This document shows positions 54,706 through 62,018 of a stretch of 64,000 nucleotides of DNA, one piece after another (position 1 is the stretch's first letter; every line of letters begins with the position of its first letter). This stretch comes from an uncultured Clostridia bacterium. Lineage in GTDB: Bacteria > Bacillota > Clostridia > Christensenellales > Borkfalkiaceae. The position numbers and the translations under genes are program-made. Below the pieces are notes generated by a model that saw nothing but the letters and a program-made list of their open reading frames with translations, made no database searches and had not been told where the DNA came from. The DNA lies in the NCBI GenBank assembly GCA_944330115.1, contig CALVIN010000001.1, positions 291,002-355,001 of the forward strand, read 5' to 3'.

Positions 54706-55476
54706 GTGAAGGCGGCAAATATAGTTATACTCGACAGCAGCGAAGAATTTTTAGAGGAACTTAAACAGTATTTCGACGGCAAAGAGGAATATAATGTGTG
54801 CGCCGTATCTACGAGCGGCAGCACGGGCGTGGAGTACATAAACACATACAAGCCCGACGTGGTGATACTCAATTTAGTATTAAGCGGGCGCGACGGGTTC
54901 AGCGTACTCGACTACATAAAGAATAATTGCCCGGAATGCCGCGCGATAGTAGTGGCAAACTTCACAGACGAGAAGATAGTCAACTCTGCCATAGCACACG
55001 GCGCAAGGTATTATTTTGTAAAGCCCGTAGATCCGCAGAGTATAGCCGAAAGAGTTTCGGATATTTTAAGCGAACGCTCCGTTGAGTATCAGGTAGCCGC
55101 CGACGTGCGGGCCAAGCGCAGAGTGGCCTCGCTCGACGAAAAGATAAGCAACATCTTTATTTCAATCGGCATACCGCCTCACATCAAGGGATATGTGTAT
55201 CTGCGCGAGGGAATAAAGATGGCGATAGAAAATCCTACGGTGATAAACAACGTAACTAAGGAGCTATATCCTAATATCGGTAAAAAGTTCAATACTACCG
55301 CAAGTAAGGTAGAGCGCGCTATACGCCACGCCATTGAAGTTGCCTGGAACCGCGGAAGAGTTGACGCAATAAACGCCATTTTCGGAGTGAGGGTGTATAT
55401 CGGCAGCGAGCGCCCAACAAACAGCGAATTTATTGCGCTTGTCGCAGACAAGCTGATATTGGAGGAGCTTCTGTAA
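54706..55476 (+). CDS. spo0A: Spo0A homologue with degenerate receiver domain
   Basis: 256 residues, GTG start after GGAGGTAGGTG. The C-terminal DNA-binding domain is well conserved (IGIPPHIKGYVYLREGI, LYPNIGKKFNTTASKVERAI, HAIEVAWNRGRVDAINAIFG, PTNSEFIALVADKL). The N-terminal receiver keeps Asp10 and the Lys of VKP. However the phospho-acceptor position 56 is Asn (PDVVILNLVLS, codon AAT), position 11 is Ser, and the conserved Thr of the quintet is lost (AIVVANFTD). Normal phosphorelay activation therefore looks impossible. It may be constitutive, ligand-controlled or serve non-sporulation roles. Monocistronic between the ABC-F gene and tRNA-Leu. Confidence 0.93.
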   Translation: MKAANIVILDSSEEFLEELKQYFDGKEEYNVCAVSTSGSTGVEYINTYKPDVVILNLVLSGRDGFSVLDYIKNNCPECRAIVVANFTDEKIVNSAIAHGARYYFVKPVDPQSIAERVSDILSERSVEYQVAADVRAKRRVASLDEKISNIFISIGIPPHIKGYVYLREGIKMAIENPTVINNVTKELYPNIGKKFNTTASKVERAIRHAIEVAWNRGRVDAINAIFGVRVYIGSERPTNSEFIALVADKLILEELL

Positions 55477-55498
55477 GCAAAACAGCATATTTTGCCTT

Positions 55499-55525
55499 TT
55501 TGCAAAGTACTATGCGTGACATAAT
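55499..55525 (+). repeat. Dispersed 27-bp intergenic motif, copy 5
   Basis: TTTGCAAAGTACTATG then CGTGACATAAT, 22 nt after spo0A. Confidence 0.75.
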
Positions 55526-55665
55526 TTGCGGTTTTTAATATACTTTGTGCCCGCTGACGGAGTTTTTTAGACGAAGTATCTCATTGCGAGCGCATATTTT
55601 ACAGACGGCCAAAACGATATATAAACAACATCAAAACAAAAAGGATGTAAAAACTGCCAAATCGC

Positions 55666-55694
55666 TTGATTTTTTGCGGCGGGTATTATATAAT
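55666..55694 (+). promoter_or_regulatory. Promoter of tRNA-Leu(CAA)
   Basis: TTGATT, 17-nt spacer, TATAAT, 10 nt before the tRNA. Confidence 0.8.
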
Positions 55695-55704
55695 TTATTA
55701 GCCT

Positions 55705-55791
55705 GCCGCTGTGGTGGAATTGGCAGACGCGATGGACTCAAAATCCATTGGTAGTGATACCATATCGGTTCGACCCCGATCAGCGGCACCA
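55705..55791 (+). tRNA. tRNA-Leu (anticodon CAA)
   Basis: 87 nt with encoded CCA and long variable arm. Acceptor GCCGCTG / CAGCGGC, anticodon stem ATGGA/TCCAT with loop CTCAAAA (CAA), T-arm CGGTTCGACCCCG. Confidence 0.97.
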
Positions 55792-56131
55792 AAAAAGGCA
55801 CCCCTTGTGGGTGCTTTTTTGCGTGCCGGCGGAGGGGCCGAATATCCCGTGCGAGCAAAGCGAAGCTCTGCCGGGGGGCCCCTTTAGGGGTTTCGGCAGA
55901 TCAGCGGCACCAAAAAAAGGCACCCCTTGTGGGTGCTTTTTTTGTGTGCCGATTGAGGGGTCGAATATCCCGTGCGAGCAAAGCGAAGCTCTGCCGCGCG
56001 AGGCCGTGGAGGCCGCTGCCCTGCCGTGGGTCCATACAGAGTATGGAAACGGCAGATGATCCGTCCCGCAGGGTTGGATACGGCAGATCAGCGGCACCAA
56101 AAAAAGGCACCCCTTGCGGGTGCCTTTTTGC
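55779..56131 (+). repeat. Three tandem copies of the tRNA-Leu 3' tail plus terminator
   Basis: The string GATCAGCGGCACCA followed by an A-run and the hairpin GGCACCCC-TTG-YGGGTGCC with T-tract occurs at 55779 (real tRNA end), 55899 and 56086. The first two spacers also share CGAATATCCCGTGCGAGC and AAAGCGAAGCTCTGCCG. No ORF is credible in this 423-nt gap. Confidence 0.75.
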
Positions 56132-56179
56132 GTGCCGACACGGCATTTCCAATAAAAAAATCAACCTTGCTTATTTTGT

Positions 56180-56208
56180 TTGATTTTGCGGCGGTAAAAT
56201 GTTAAAAT
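56180..56208 (+). promoter_or_regulatory. polA promoter, leaderless
   Basis: TTGATT, 17-nt spacer, TAAAAT, ending 6 nt before ATG 56215. No Shine-Dalgarno is present. Confidence 0.65.
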
Positions 56209-56214
56209 TTACCT

Positions 56215-58770
56215 ATGGATAAACTTGTTTTGATCGACGGCAACAGCCTTTTGAACCGCGCGTTTTTTGCAACACCGGTATTCAGCACAAAGAGCGGGCA
56301 GCCCACAAACGCCATATTCGGCTTTACAAAACTGCTGCTCAAAATATTGTCGGACGTGCAGCCGGAATATATAATAGTCGCATTCGACTTAAAGGCGCCT
56401 ACATTCAGGCACAACATGTACGACGGCTACAAGGCCACGCGCAAGCCGATGCCAGACGAACTCGCCGTGCAGGTGGATCCCTTAAAGGGGCTGCTCTCTG
56501 AAATGGGCATTGCCATGTGTTCAAAAGAGGGCTATGAAGCCGACGATATCATAGGCACACTCTCAAACAGGTTCGACGTACACTCATATATCTACACCGG
56601 TGACCGCGACAGTTATCAGCTCGTAGACGATAAGACAGACGTATACTTTACAAAACGCGGCGTTTCAGACCTGTTAAAACTGAGTTGCCAGAACTTTAAA
56701 GAGGAAACGGGGCTTGAACCTCGCCAGATAATAGATCTGAAGGCGCTGATGGGCGACAAGTCCGACAATATCCCCGGCGTTCCCGGGATAGGCGAAAAGA
56801 CGGCGCGCGGGCTGATAGAAAAATACGGCTCGCTCGACGGCATTTACGCCGCGCTCGACAGCATAGGCGGCAGCCTGCACAAAAAGCTGAGCGAAGGGAA
56901 GGAGAGTGCATATCTTTCGTACACACTCGCCACGATAGACAGAAACTGCGACATTTCCGTCGATCTTTCTGCCTGCCGCGCGCCCGGCAAATTTTCGGAC
57001 GGGGTAAAGAAGATATTTATCGACTTCGAGTTCCGCAGCCTGCTCAGGCCTGAACTGTTTATAGAGCTTGCGGGCTCGGGGAGCGCAGCAAGCGCGTCGG
57101 CGGCATATCCCGAAACGGTGATGTGCAAGTCGTTCGAAAGTTTTAAAAACCTCGCCGAAGGCGTAAAGGAGTTTTACGCAGCAAAAGAGAGCGACAGCAT
57201 TCATATATATTTCAATAATACGGAGTATGTTTTAAAGCCCTGCGCCGACCTTTTTGGCGAAGATATGCCGCACGACGACTATGCACTAGCGCTTGCATAT
57301 GTCTTTTCAGACACACAGAACAAAGTTATTATTTTCGACTTCAAGTCGGCCATGCATGAACTTGCGGAGCTCAACGTAAGCTGCAACTGCGCCTTTGAAG
57401 ATCTGTCGCTTGCGGTGTATCTCTGCGGTGAATCGGGCGGCGAAACTATGGCCGAGCTGTGCGAAGCGCACTCCTACGATATAAAGTACTGCGCCTTTGC
57501 CGTATATAAGTTGTATGAAGAATACCGCAAGACGCTCGACGATACGGGCTGCACCCGCTTGTATGAAGAGATAGAAAAGCCGCTCGTAAACGTGCTCTTC
57601 GATATGGAGAGCAGGGGAGTCAGGGTGAGCCGCACGGCGCTTGCCACGCTCGGCGCGCAGTATTCAAAGAATATTTCGTCGCTCACCGAAGAGATATACG
57701 AGGCATGCGGCTGCAAGTTCAACATAAATTCACCCTCGCAGCTCGGCGAAGTGCTCTTCGAAAAGCTCGGCTTAAAGTCGGGCAAAAAGGGCAAGAACGG
57801 CAAATACTCAACAAACGCCGAAGTGCTCGAAAAGCTCGCCGACGAAAATCCCGTTGTCGGCAAGGTGTTAAAGTTCAGGTTCTTCCAAAAGCTTCTCTCT
57901 ACTTATATAGACGGGCTCAAGCCGTTTATCGGCAAGGACGACGTTGTGCACACCACATACAATCAGACGATCACGACGACGGGCAGACTTTCGAGCACCA
58001 ATCCCAACCTGCAGAACATCCCCATACGCGAGGAGGAGGGCAGGGAGCTGAGAAAGGTATTCATTCCCCGCGAGGGAAACGTGTTCATCGACGCCGACTA
58101 TTCGCAGATAGAGCTGCGCCTTCTGGCGCACTTTTCCGGCTGCAAGGAGCTGGTGGAGGCATATAACGAGGGCAAAGACATACACTCGATAACGGCATCG
58201 CAGGTGTTCGGCGTGCCGCTCGACGAGGTGACGCCCAAGATGCGCCGCGAGGCAAAGGCGGTAAACTTCGGCATCATATACGGCATAAGCGAATACGGCC
58301 TTTCGCGCAACCTCGGCGTGTCGTTTTCGACGGCAAAGGAGTATATTGCGAAGTACTTTGCCACGTATAGTGCCGTAAAAGACTATATGAATTCCAACGT
58401 AGAATTTGCGCGCGAGCACGGATATGTTTCCACGCTGACGGGAAGGCGGCGCTTTATACCCGAAATAAAGTCGTCAAATACCAACCTGCGGCAGTTCGGC
58501 GAACGCGCCGCCATGAATATGCCCCTTCAGGGCTCGAGCGCCGATATAATAAAAATAGCCATGATAAACGTGCACCGGCGGCTTAAAGAGGAGGGATATA
58601 AGACTAAACTCATTCTGCAGGTACACGACGAGCTTGTGCTCGACGCGCCCGAAAGCGAGGCCGAGGCCGCCGCACAGCTTCTTAAATACGAGATGGAGAA
58701 CGCCGTAAAGCTCACTGTGCCGCTCACGGTGGAAGTACACAGCGGAAAGAATTGGTATGACGCAAAATAA
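56215..58770 (+). CDS. polA: DNA polymerase I
   Basis: Repair and Okazaki-fragment polymerase, 851 residues. N-terminal 5' nuclease domain: LVLIDGNSLLNRAFFA, YEADDIIGTL, IYTGDRDSYQLV and ALMGDKSDNIPGVPGIGEKTA. The middle region (about 310-430) is a vestigial 3'-5' exonuclease without the DEDD residues. Polymerase domain: LRKVFIPREGNVFIDADYSQIELRLLAH (motif A), MRREAKAVNFGIIYG (motif B) and LILQVHDELVLD (motif C). The predicted transcript start falls on the ATG. Overlaps coaE by 14 nt. Confidence 0.98.
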   Translation: MDKLVLIDGNSLLNRAFFATPVFSTKSGQPTNAIFGFTKLLLKILSDVQPEYIIVAFDLKAPTFRHNMYDGYKATRKPMPDELAVQVDPLKGLLSEMGIAMCSKEGYEADDIIGTLSNRFDVHSYIYTGDRDSYQLVDDKTDVYFTKRGVSDLLKLSCQNFKEETGLEPRQIIDLKALMGDKSDNIPGVPGIGEKTARGLIEKYGSLDGIYAALDSIGGSLHKKLSEGKESAYLSYTLATIDRNCDISVDLSACRAPGKFSDGVKKIFIDFEFRSLLRPELFIELAGSGSAASASAAYPETVMCKSFESFKNLAEGVKEFYAAKESDSIHIYFNNTEYVLKPCADLFGEDMPHDDYALALAYVFSDTQNKVIIFDFKSAMHELAELNVSCNCAFEDLSLAVYLCGESGGETMAELCEAHSYDIKYCAFAVYKLYEEYRKTLDDTGCTRLYEEIEKPLVNVLFDMESRGVRVSRTALATLGAQYSKNISSLTEEIYEACGCKFNINSPSQLGEVLFEKLGLKSGKKGKNGKYSTNAEVLEKLADENPVVGKVLKFRFFQKLLSTYIDGLKPFIGKDDVVHTTYNQTITTTGRLSSTNPNLQNIPIREEEGRELRKVFIPREGNVFIDADYSQIELRLLAHFSGCKELVEAYNEGKDIHSITASQVFGVPLDEVTPKMRREAKAVNFGIIYGISEYGLSRNLGVSFSTAKEYIAKYFATYSAVKDYMNSNVEFAREHGYVSTLTGRRRFIPEIKSSNTNLRQFGERAAMNMPLQGSSADIIKIAMINVHRRLKEEGYKTKLILQVHDELVLDAPESEAEAAAQLLKYEMENAVKLTVPLTVEVHSGKNWYDAK

Positions 58771-59356
58771 ACGCATATATGCCATAACGGGCGGAATAGG
58801 TTGCGGCAAGTCGGCGGTTTCGGCAATGATCCGCGGAGAGGGATACCCCGTATTCTCGTGCGACGGCATATATGCCGAACTTACCGCAAGCGGGGGACGG
58901 CTCGTAGCGCTCTTGGAGCGCGAATTCTGCGGCGTTACCGCCGCAGACGGCTCGCTTGACCGAAGTACTATGTCTGACATAGTATTCAATAACGATGAGG
59001 CTAGGCGTAAACTCGACGCGATGACTCACCCGATAATAATGGACGAACTGATGGCAAGGGCCAAGAGCGCCGAGGGCGGGCTTGCCTTTTGCGAGGTGCC
59101 GCTTCTGTTTGAAAACGGCTTTGAAAAGCTGTTCGACGGCGTGATAGTTGTAATGCGCTCGCTCGAAGAAAGGATAAAGTCGGTTTCGGCAAGGAGCGGA
59201 CTTAACAGAGAGCAGATACTTGCGCGCATACATTCGCAATGCGACTACTCTGCTCTCGATTTAAAGAGCTGTTACACTATATATAACGACGGCGATATGG
59301 AGCAGTTACACGAAAAAGTTAAAAAAATTCTGCAAAATATAGCAAAATTGACTTGA
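58757..59356 (+). CDS. coaE: Dephospho-CoA kinase
   Basis: Last step of CoA synthesis, ATP-dependent phosphorylation of dephospho-CoA. 199 residues. P-loop YAITGGIGCGKSAVSAMI, the DG...A motif (FSCDGIYAELTA), DAMTHPIIMDEL and FCEVPLLFENGFEKLFD. The start overlaps the end of polA, so expression is coupled; polA-coaE linkage is usual in Firmicutes. The coding sequence contains a nearly perfect palindrome (GAAGTACTATGTCTGACATA, 58962), a variant of the dispersed motif. The tRNA-Leu(AAG) promoter overlaps its end. Confidence 0.95.
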   Translation: MTQNKRIYAITGGIGCGKSAVSAMIRGEGYPVFSCDGIYAELTASGGRLVALLEREFCGVTAADGSLDRSTMSDIVFNNDEARRKLDAMTHPIIMDELMARAKSAEGGLAFCEVPLLFENGFEKLFDGVIVVMRSLEERIKSVSARSGLNREQILARIHSQCDYSALDLKSCYTIYNDGDMEQLHEKVKKILQNIAKLT

Positions 59357-59381
59357 CATAATCGTTCTTTTATTATAGAAT
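59353..59381 (+). promoter_or_regulatory. Promoter of tRNA-Leu(AAG)
   Basis: TTGACA, 17-nt spacer, TAGAAT; overlaps the coaE stop. Confidence 0.75.
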
Positions 59382-59405
59382 AAGTTTCGCTTGTGAGCAA
59401 AAGAC

Positions 59406-59490
59406 GCACTCATGGCGGAATTGGCAGACGCGCAAGACTAAGGATCTTGTGGAGCGATCCATGCAGGTTCAACTCCTGTTGAGTGCACCA
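59406..59490 (+). tRNA. tRNA-Leu (anticodon AAG)
   Basis: 85 nt with CCA. Acceptor GCACTCA / TGAGTGC, anticodon stem CAAGA/TCTTG with loop CTAAGGA (AAG, A34 presumably edited to inosine), T-arm CAGGTTCAACTCCTG. Confidence 0.95.
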
Positions 59491-59582
59491 AGTCATAATA
59501 GCTTGAACTTCTTTACCGTAAAAAGAATGTTCGGGCTATTTTGCTATATTGAGGAATTTAAAGAATTCCGAACATAAAAATA

Positions 59583-59624
59583 GCGGGCAGAGCAAAATTC
59601 TCTCTGCCCGCCTCGCCGTTTTTA
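59583..59624 (+). terminator. Terminator-like hairpin after tRNA-Leu(AAG)
   Basis: GCGGGCAGAG / CTCTGCCCGC stem, then CTCGCCGTTTTT. A further inverted repeat (ATGTTCGG / CCGAACAT) lies at about 59528-59575. Otherwise 59491-59744 is empty. Confidence 0.6.
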
Positions 59625-59744
59625 TCATCATAGTATTTTTCTTCTACGGCGCAACCTGATCTGATTAGATTACTTTAAACTTTTATACCGCAACTTTCAG
59701 CGGTTTCCTCTCGCCGCAACTTATGGCGGCGTTCCCTGTACTTT

Positions 59745-59930
59745 TTAAAGGGATAAATTATTATTAAGTTTTGTATTCAGTTGTCGATTTGCCGACCATT
59801 CGGCAAAGTCTTTTTGTCCTTGTTCGGACAGAAGATACTCCCTGACTTGTGGTAACAGAACTCTCGCAAGAGATTCTATCTGATAATCGGGAATATCAAA
59901 GTCAGTTTGAATTAGTTTCTTTCTCGCCAT
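59745..59930 (-). CDS. Small MobV-associated hypothetical protein
   Basis: 61 residues (MARKKLIQTDFDIPDYQIES...LLPQVREYLLSEQGQKDFAEW). Charged and helical, no membrane segment. It resembles small proteins I recall beside relaxase genes in clostridial mobilisable elements. A GAGG lies just before the ATG, unusually close. It follows the relaxase gene by 59 nt in the same direction, so is probably co-transcribed. Function unknown. Confidence 0.6.
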   Translation of the reverse strand: MARKKLIQTDFDIPDYQIESLARVLLPQVREYLLSEQGQKDFAEWSANRQLNTKLNNNLSL

Positions 59931-59989
59931 TCCTCGTAGTTATGTATTCTGTTCGATACGTTTTCCTCCTTATTAGCGCTTATTCAGTT

Positions 59990-61018
59990 TTATTTGCTCC
60001 ATCCAGTTCCCGAACCTTTTAAGGGAGTAGAGCGCTTTACTGCCTTACGTTGCTCGGCAATTGCCAATGCTTCCCTAAGTTTGTCCGGCGCTTGCTCTCG
60101 TAGCTCTCTCAAAGTCTTGGCGTCCTCTTGGAGCGACAGCCTCTCTCGCTCGGTCTTTTGATAGAGCTGAAATACGTCGTGCTGGTCTTTAATGCTGTAT
60201 TCAAGCTCTTTTCTGAGCCGTGCGTTGTCAGCGGCAAGTGCAGGTACGTCTTTCTTGTTCGGCTTACGTTTTCCTGCGTTGTATTCCTGTGCAACGTCCG
60301 CTGCGGCTTGGAGCGGAGCAACTTCACGTAGTAATTGCTCGCGCTTTTCTTCAAGCTTAAGCGTGGTCTGTTCCACGTGGGCTTGGCTTTTCTCTGCGGC
60401 TTCTTTTCGTCTTTCGGCTTTGGATACCTGCAATACGGCAGCAACCGCTTCGTCTTTCATCTTTTTGATTTTGTACGACATTGTGTCAAGATGTTTTGCG
60501 GTACTGCCTTCCTTGCCGCGTTGCAAGTTCCATTTCTTGCCCACGAAAGAGTGAAAGTCTGTCTGTAATTCCTGCAATGCCTTGCGGTCAAACAGTTGCT
60601 TGGCGCAGAGCCTGCCGTCAGCAATCGGGATTAAGTTCAGGTGCAGGTGAGGCGTGGTTTCGTCCATATGGACTACGGCGGAAATAATATTTTCTTCACC
60701 ATATCTGTCCGCAAAGAAACGGGTGCAATCGGCAAAGAATTTTTCCTGTTCCTGTACTGATAGATTATTGAAATACTCTCTGTTCGATCCCACGACAAAG
60801 GAACACATCAGAACTGCGTCCTTGCGAACTTTCGTAGGTAAGTCAAGTTCCGCTATTCTTTTGTTGATGTGCTGAGTGTAAGAGCATTGCCGCTTAATGA
60901 CATTGTAGTTGTTCAGAGTGCGAGTGCAGTCTATCTGCGGATTGTTGGCAGGATAGCTCTCATCTCGCTCGTTCTCCTGTTCGACGGGCGCAATGTCCGT
61001 CTTGTGATATTTTTCCAT
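59990..61018 (-). CDS. MobV-family relaxase (Pre/Mob)
   Basis: Relaxase that nicks an oriT to mobilise plasmids or integrative elements. 342 residues from ATG 61018. The metal-binding three-His motif is VVHMDETTPHLHLNLIPI; N-terminal region NPQIDCTRTLNNYNVI; the C-terminal 180 residues are coiled coil (RRKEAAEKSQAHVEQTTLKL). In-frame upstream codons ISYLVCH plus the ATG Met match the usual MobV beginning, and AAGGAGG is spaced 8 nt from an ATA codon at 61039. The true start is thus a degenerate or mutated ATA, and the ATG at 61018 is 28 nt from that ribosome site. Mobile-element gene. Confidence 0.9.
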   Translation of the reverse strand: MEKYHKTDIAPVEQENERDESYPANNPQIDCTRTLNNYNVIKRQCSYTQHINKRIAELDLPTKVRKDAVLMCSFVVGSNREYFNNLSVQEQEKFFADCTRFFADRYGEENIISAVVHMDETTPHLHLNLIPIADGRLCAKQLFDRKALQELQTDFHSFVGKKWNLQRGKEGSTAKHLDTMSYKIKKMKDEAVAAVLQVSKAERRKEAAEKSQAHVEQTTLKLEEKREQLLREVAPLQAAADVAQEYNAGKRKPNKKDVPALAADNARLRKELEYSIKDQHDVFQLYQKTERERLSLQEDAKTLRELREQAPDKLREALAIAEQRKAVKRSTPLKGSGTGWSK

Positions 61019-61091
61019 GTGACAAACTAAGTAGCTTATTTAATTGTCCTCCTTGTTTTTTCTGATTAAAAGCCCTCGGCAGAGCGAACGG

Positions 61092-61125
61092 TACTTCGCT
61101 TGCGAAGTATAGTGAGCTATACTTC
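61092..61125 (+). other. Probable MobV-type oriT
   Basis: Two overlapping inverted repeats: TACTTCGC-TT-GCGAAGTA and GAAGTATAG-TGAG-CTATACTTC. The second matches the pMV158/RSA-type origin (AAGTATAGTGTG/TTATACTT as I remember it). The corresponding nick would fall in TAGTGAG/CTAT, between 61116 and 61117. It sits about 50-75 nt upstream of the relaxase start. Confidence 0.75.
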
Positions 61126-61161
61126 GAGCCGACGAAGTGGAAGAAGTATCTATAAAACACT

Positions 61162-61365
61162 TCAAGTTTGCTTGTCAAAATCAGACTTTGGGTTGCCATA
61201 TAATTTCCGTTTGCTTGCCTGTTTTATGGCGGTCTGATTGTCGTTTGCTTGTTCATTTTTTACCTCCTGATTTGTTGATTTTTTATCTTTACCCACAAGC
61301 AAAATTGTGGGTGCGATAGCTAAAAAAGAACACAAAAAAGCCGCTGATGCTTGTAACGCGATCAC
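61162..61365 (-). CDS. Possible small membrane protein
   Basis: 67 codons from GTG 61365: a hydrophobic N-terminus (ALQASAAFLCSFLAIAPTILL) followed by a polar tail rich in Lys, Gln and Asn. Weak AAGG ribosome site. It lies downstream of the structured RNA and upstream of oriT. The competing short frame at 61255 has a far better ribosome site, so this call is uncertain. Confidence 0.3.
   Translation of the reverse strand: MIALQASAAFLCSFLAIAPTILLVGKDKKSTNQEVKNEQANDNQTAIKQASKRKLYGNPKSDFDKQT
61223..61255 (-). CDS. Possible 10-codon leader peptide
   Basis: MNKQTTIRPP stop, preceded by AGGAGG at ideal 7-nt spacing. It lies inside the 61162-61365 frame but in another phase. Could be a regulatory minigene or the relic of a longer gene. 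Confidence 0.35.
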
Positions 61366-61429
61366 CGACTTAAAACCTTGTTTAGCTGTAAGCTCTATGG
61401 TGGTTAGCCATTCTATGTAATTTTCGGTT

Positions 61430-61866
61430 TATTTACTTTTGTTTTGCCTCGGTTATCTAAAAATTTGTACACTAAAAAAGCCCATCAAGGCACGTCCAAA
61501 AATGCGAGATGTTTTAGGCTTAGTTGCTAAAAAATTGTTCAACAATAAAAGCCTATCATCGCACATCTTTTCCGAACGAAGGCGATAACGACTTATTTTG
61601 AAAAACTGTAACACAAAATAAGCCTGTCTTCACTCGAAGAAAGTCAGCCACTTAACGGGGTTTAAGTAAAAAAATTGTACGCTTACAAAACCCCATTATG
61701 GCGCGTCTTTCAGACGGCTCGGGCGCAGCGCGTTTCGCGCTGAAAACCTTGCAGAGCAGTGCGCTCTGCGGCGCAGTCATATCTGCGCTAAACTCTCTCG
61801 TGAAAGAGGAGTACCTGTACTTGAATGTACAGCAAAAGAGCACAGGCAACATATCCGCCTGTACTC
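61430..61866 (-). ncRNA. Candidate structured RNA with four 70-nt hairpin repeats
   Basis: No ORF in this stretch, yet dense complementary segments. Nearest the promoter: GAGTAC/GTACTC enclosing hairpins CTGTAC/GTACAG and ACAGGC/GCCTGT (61809-61866), then GCGCAG/CTGCGC, GCAGAGC/GCTCTGC and AGCGCG/CGCGCT (61727-61788). Then come four units whose A-rich loops recur exactly every 70 nt (61461, 61531, 61601, 61671 on the plus strand) with differing, compensating stems. A consensus promoter lies just upstream on the minus strand. It could be a leader RNA of the mob operon or a free RNA. Confidence 0.6.
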
Positions 61867-61870
61867 TCGC

Positions 61871-61899
61871 ATTATATCATAATCATTTCGTTTTGTCAA
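61871..61899 (-). promoter_or_regulatory. Consensus promoter of the structured RNA / mob region
   Basis: Minus strand: TTGACA, exactly 17 nt, TATAAT; predicted start near 61864. The 61900-62018 stretch beyond it is AT-rich and empty. Confidence 0.8.
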
Positions 61900-62018
61900 G
61901 AGAATATAAACATATGTTTGTATTATTCCATAACATAATCTATTATGCAAATATTTTTTGCTTTGAATAGTGACGATTATTCAAGTAAGCGTAATTACAC
62001 TATACTGCAATACAGACT

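Noticed and set aside
55779..56131. CRISPR or tandem tRNA genes
   Set aside because: Only the 3' tail of the tRNA is copied; no cloverleaf or regular spacer length.
60960..61199. 79-codon ORF across oriT
   Set aside because: It overlaps the relaxase start and oriT, has no ribosome site and is translated oriT sequence.
61440..61710. CRISPR array
   Set aside because: The 70-nt units lack identical repeats and unrelated spacers, and no cas gene is present; similarity is in loop and fold.
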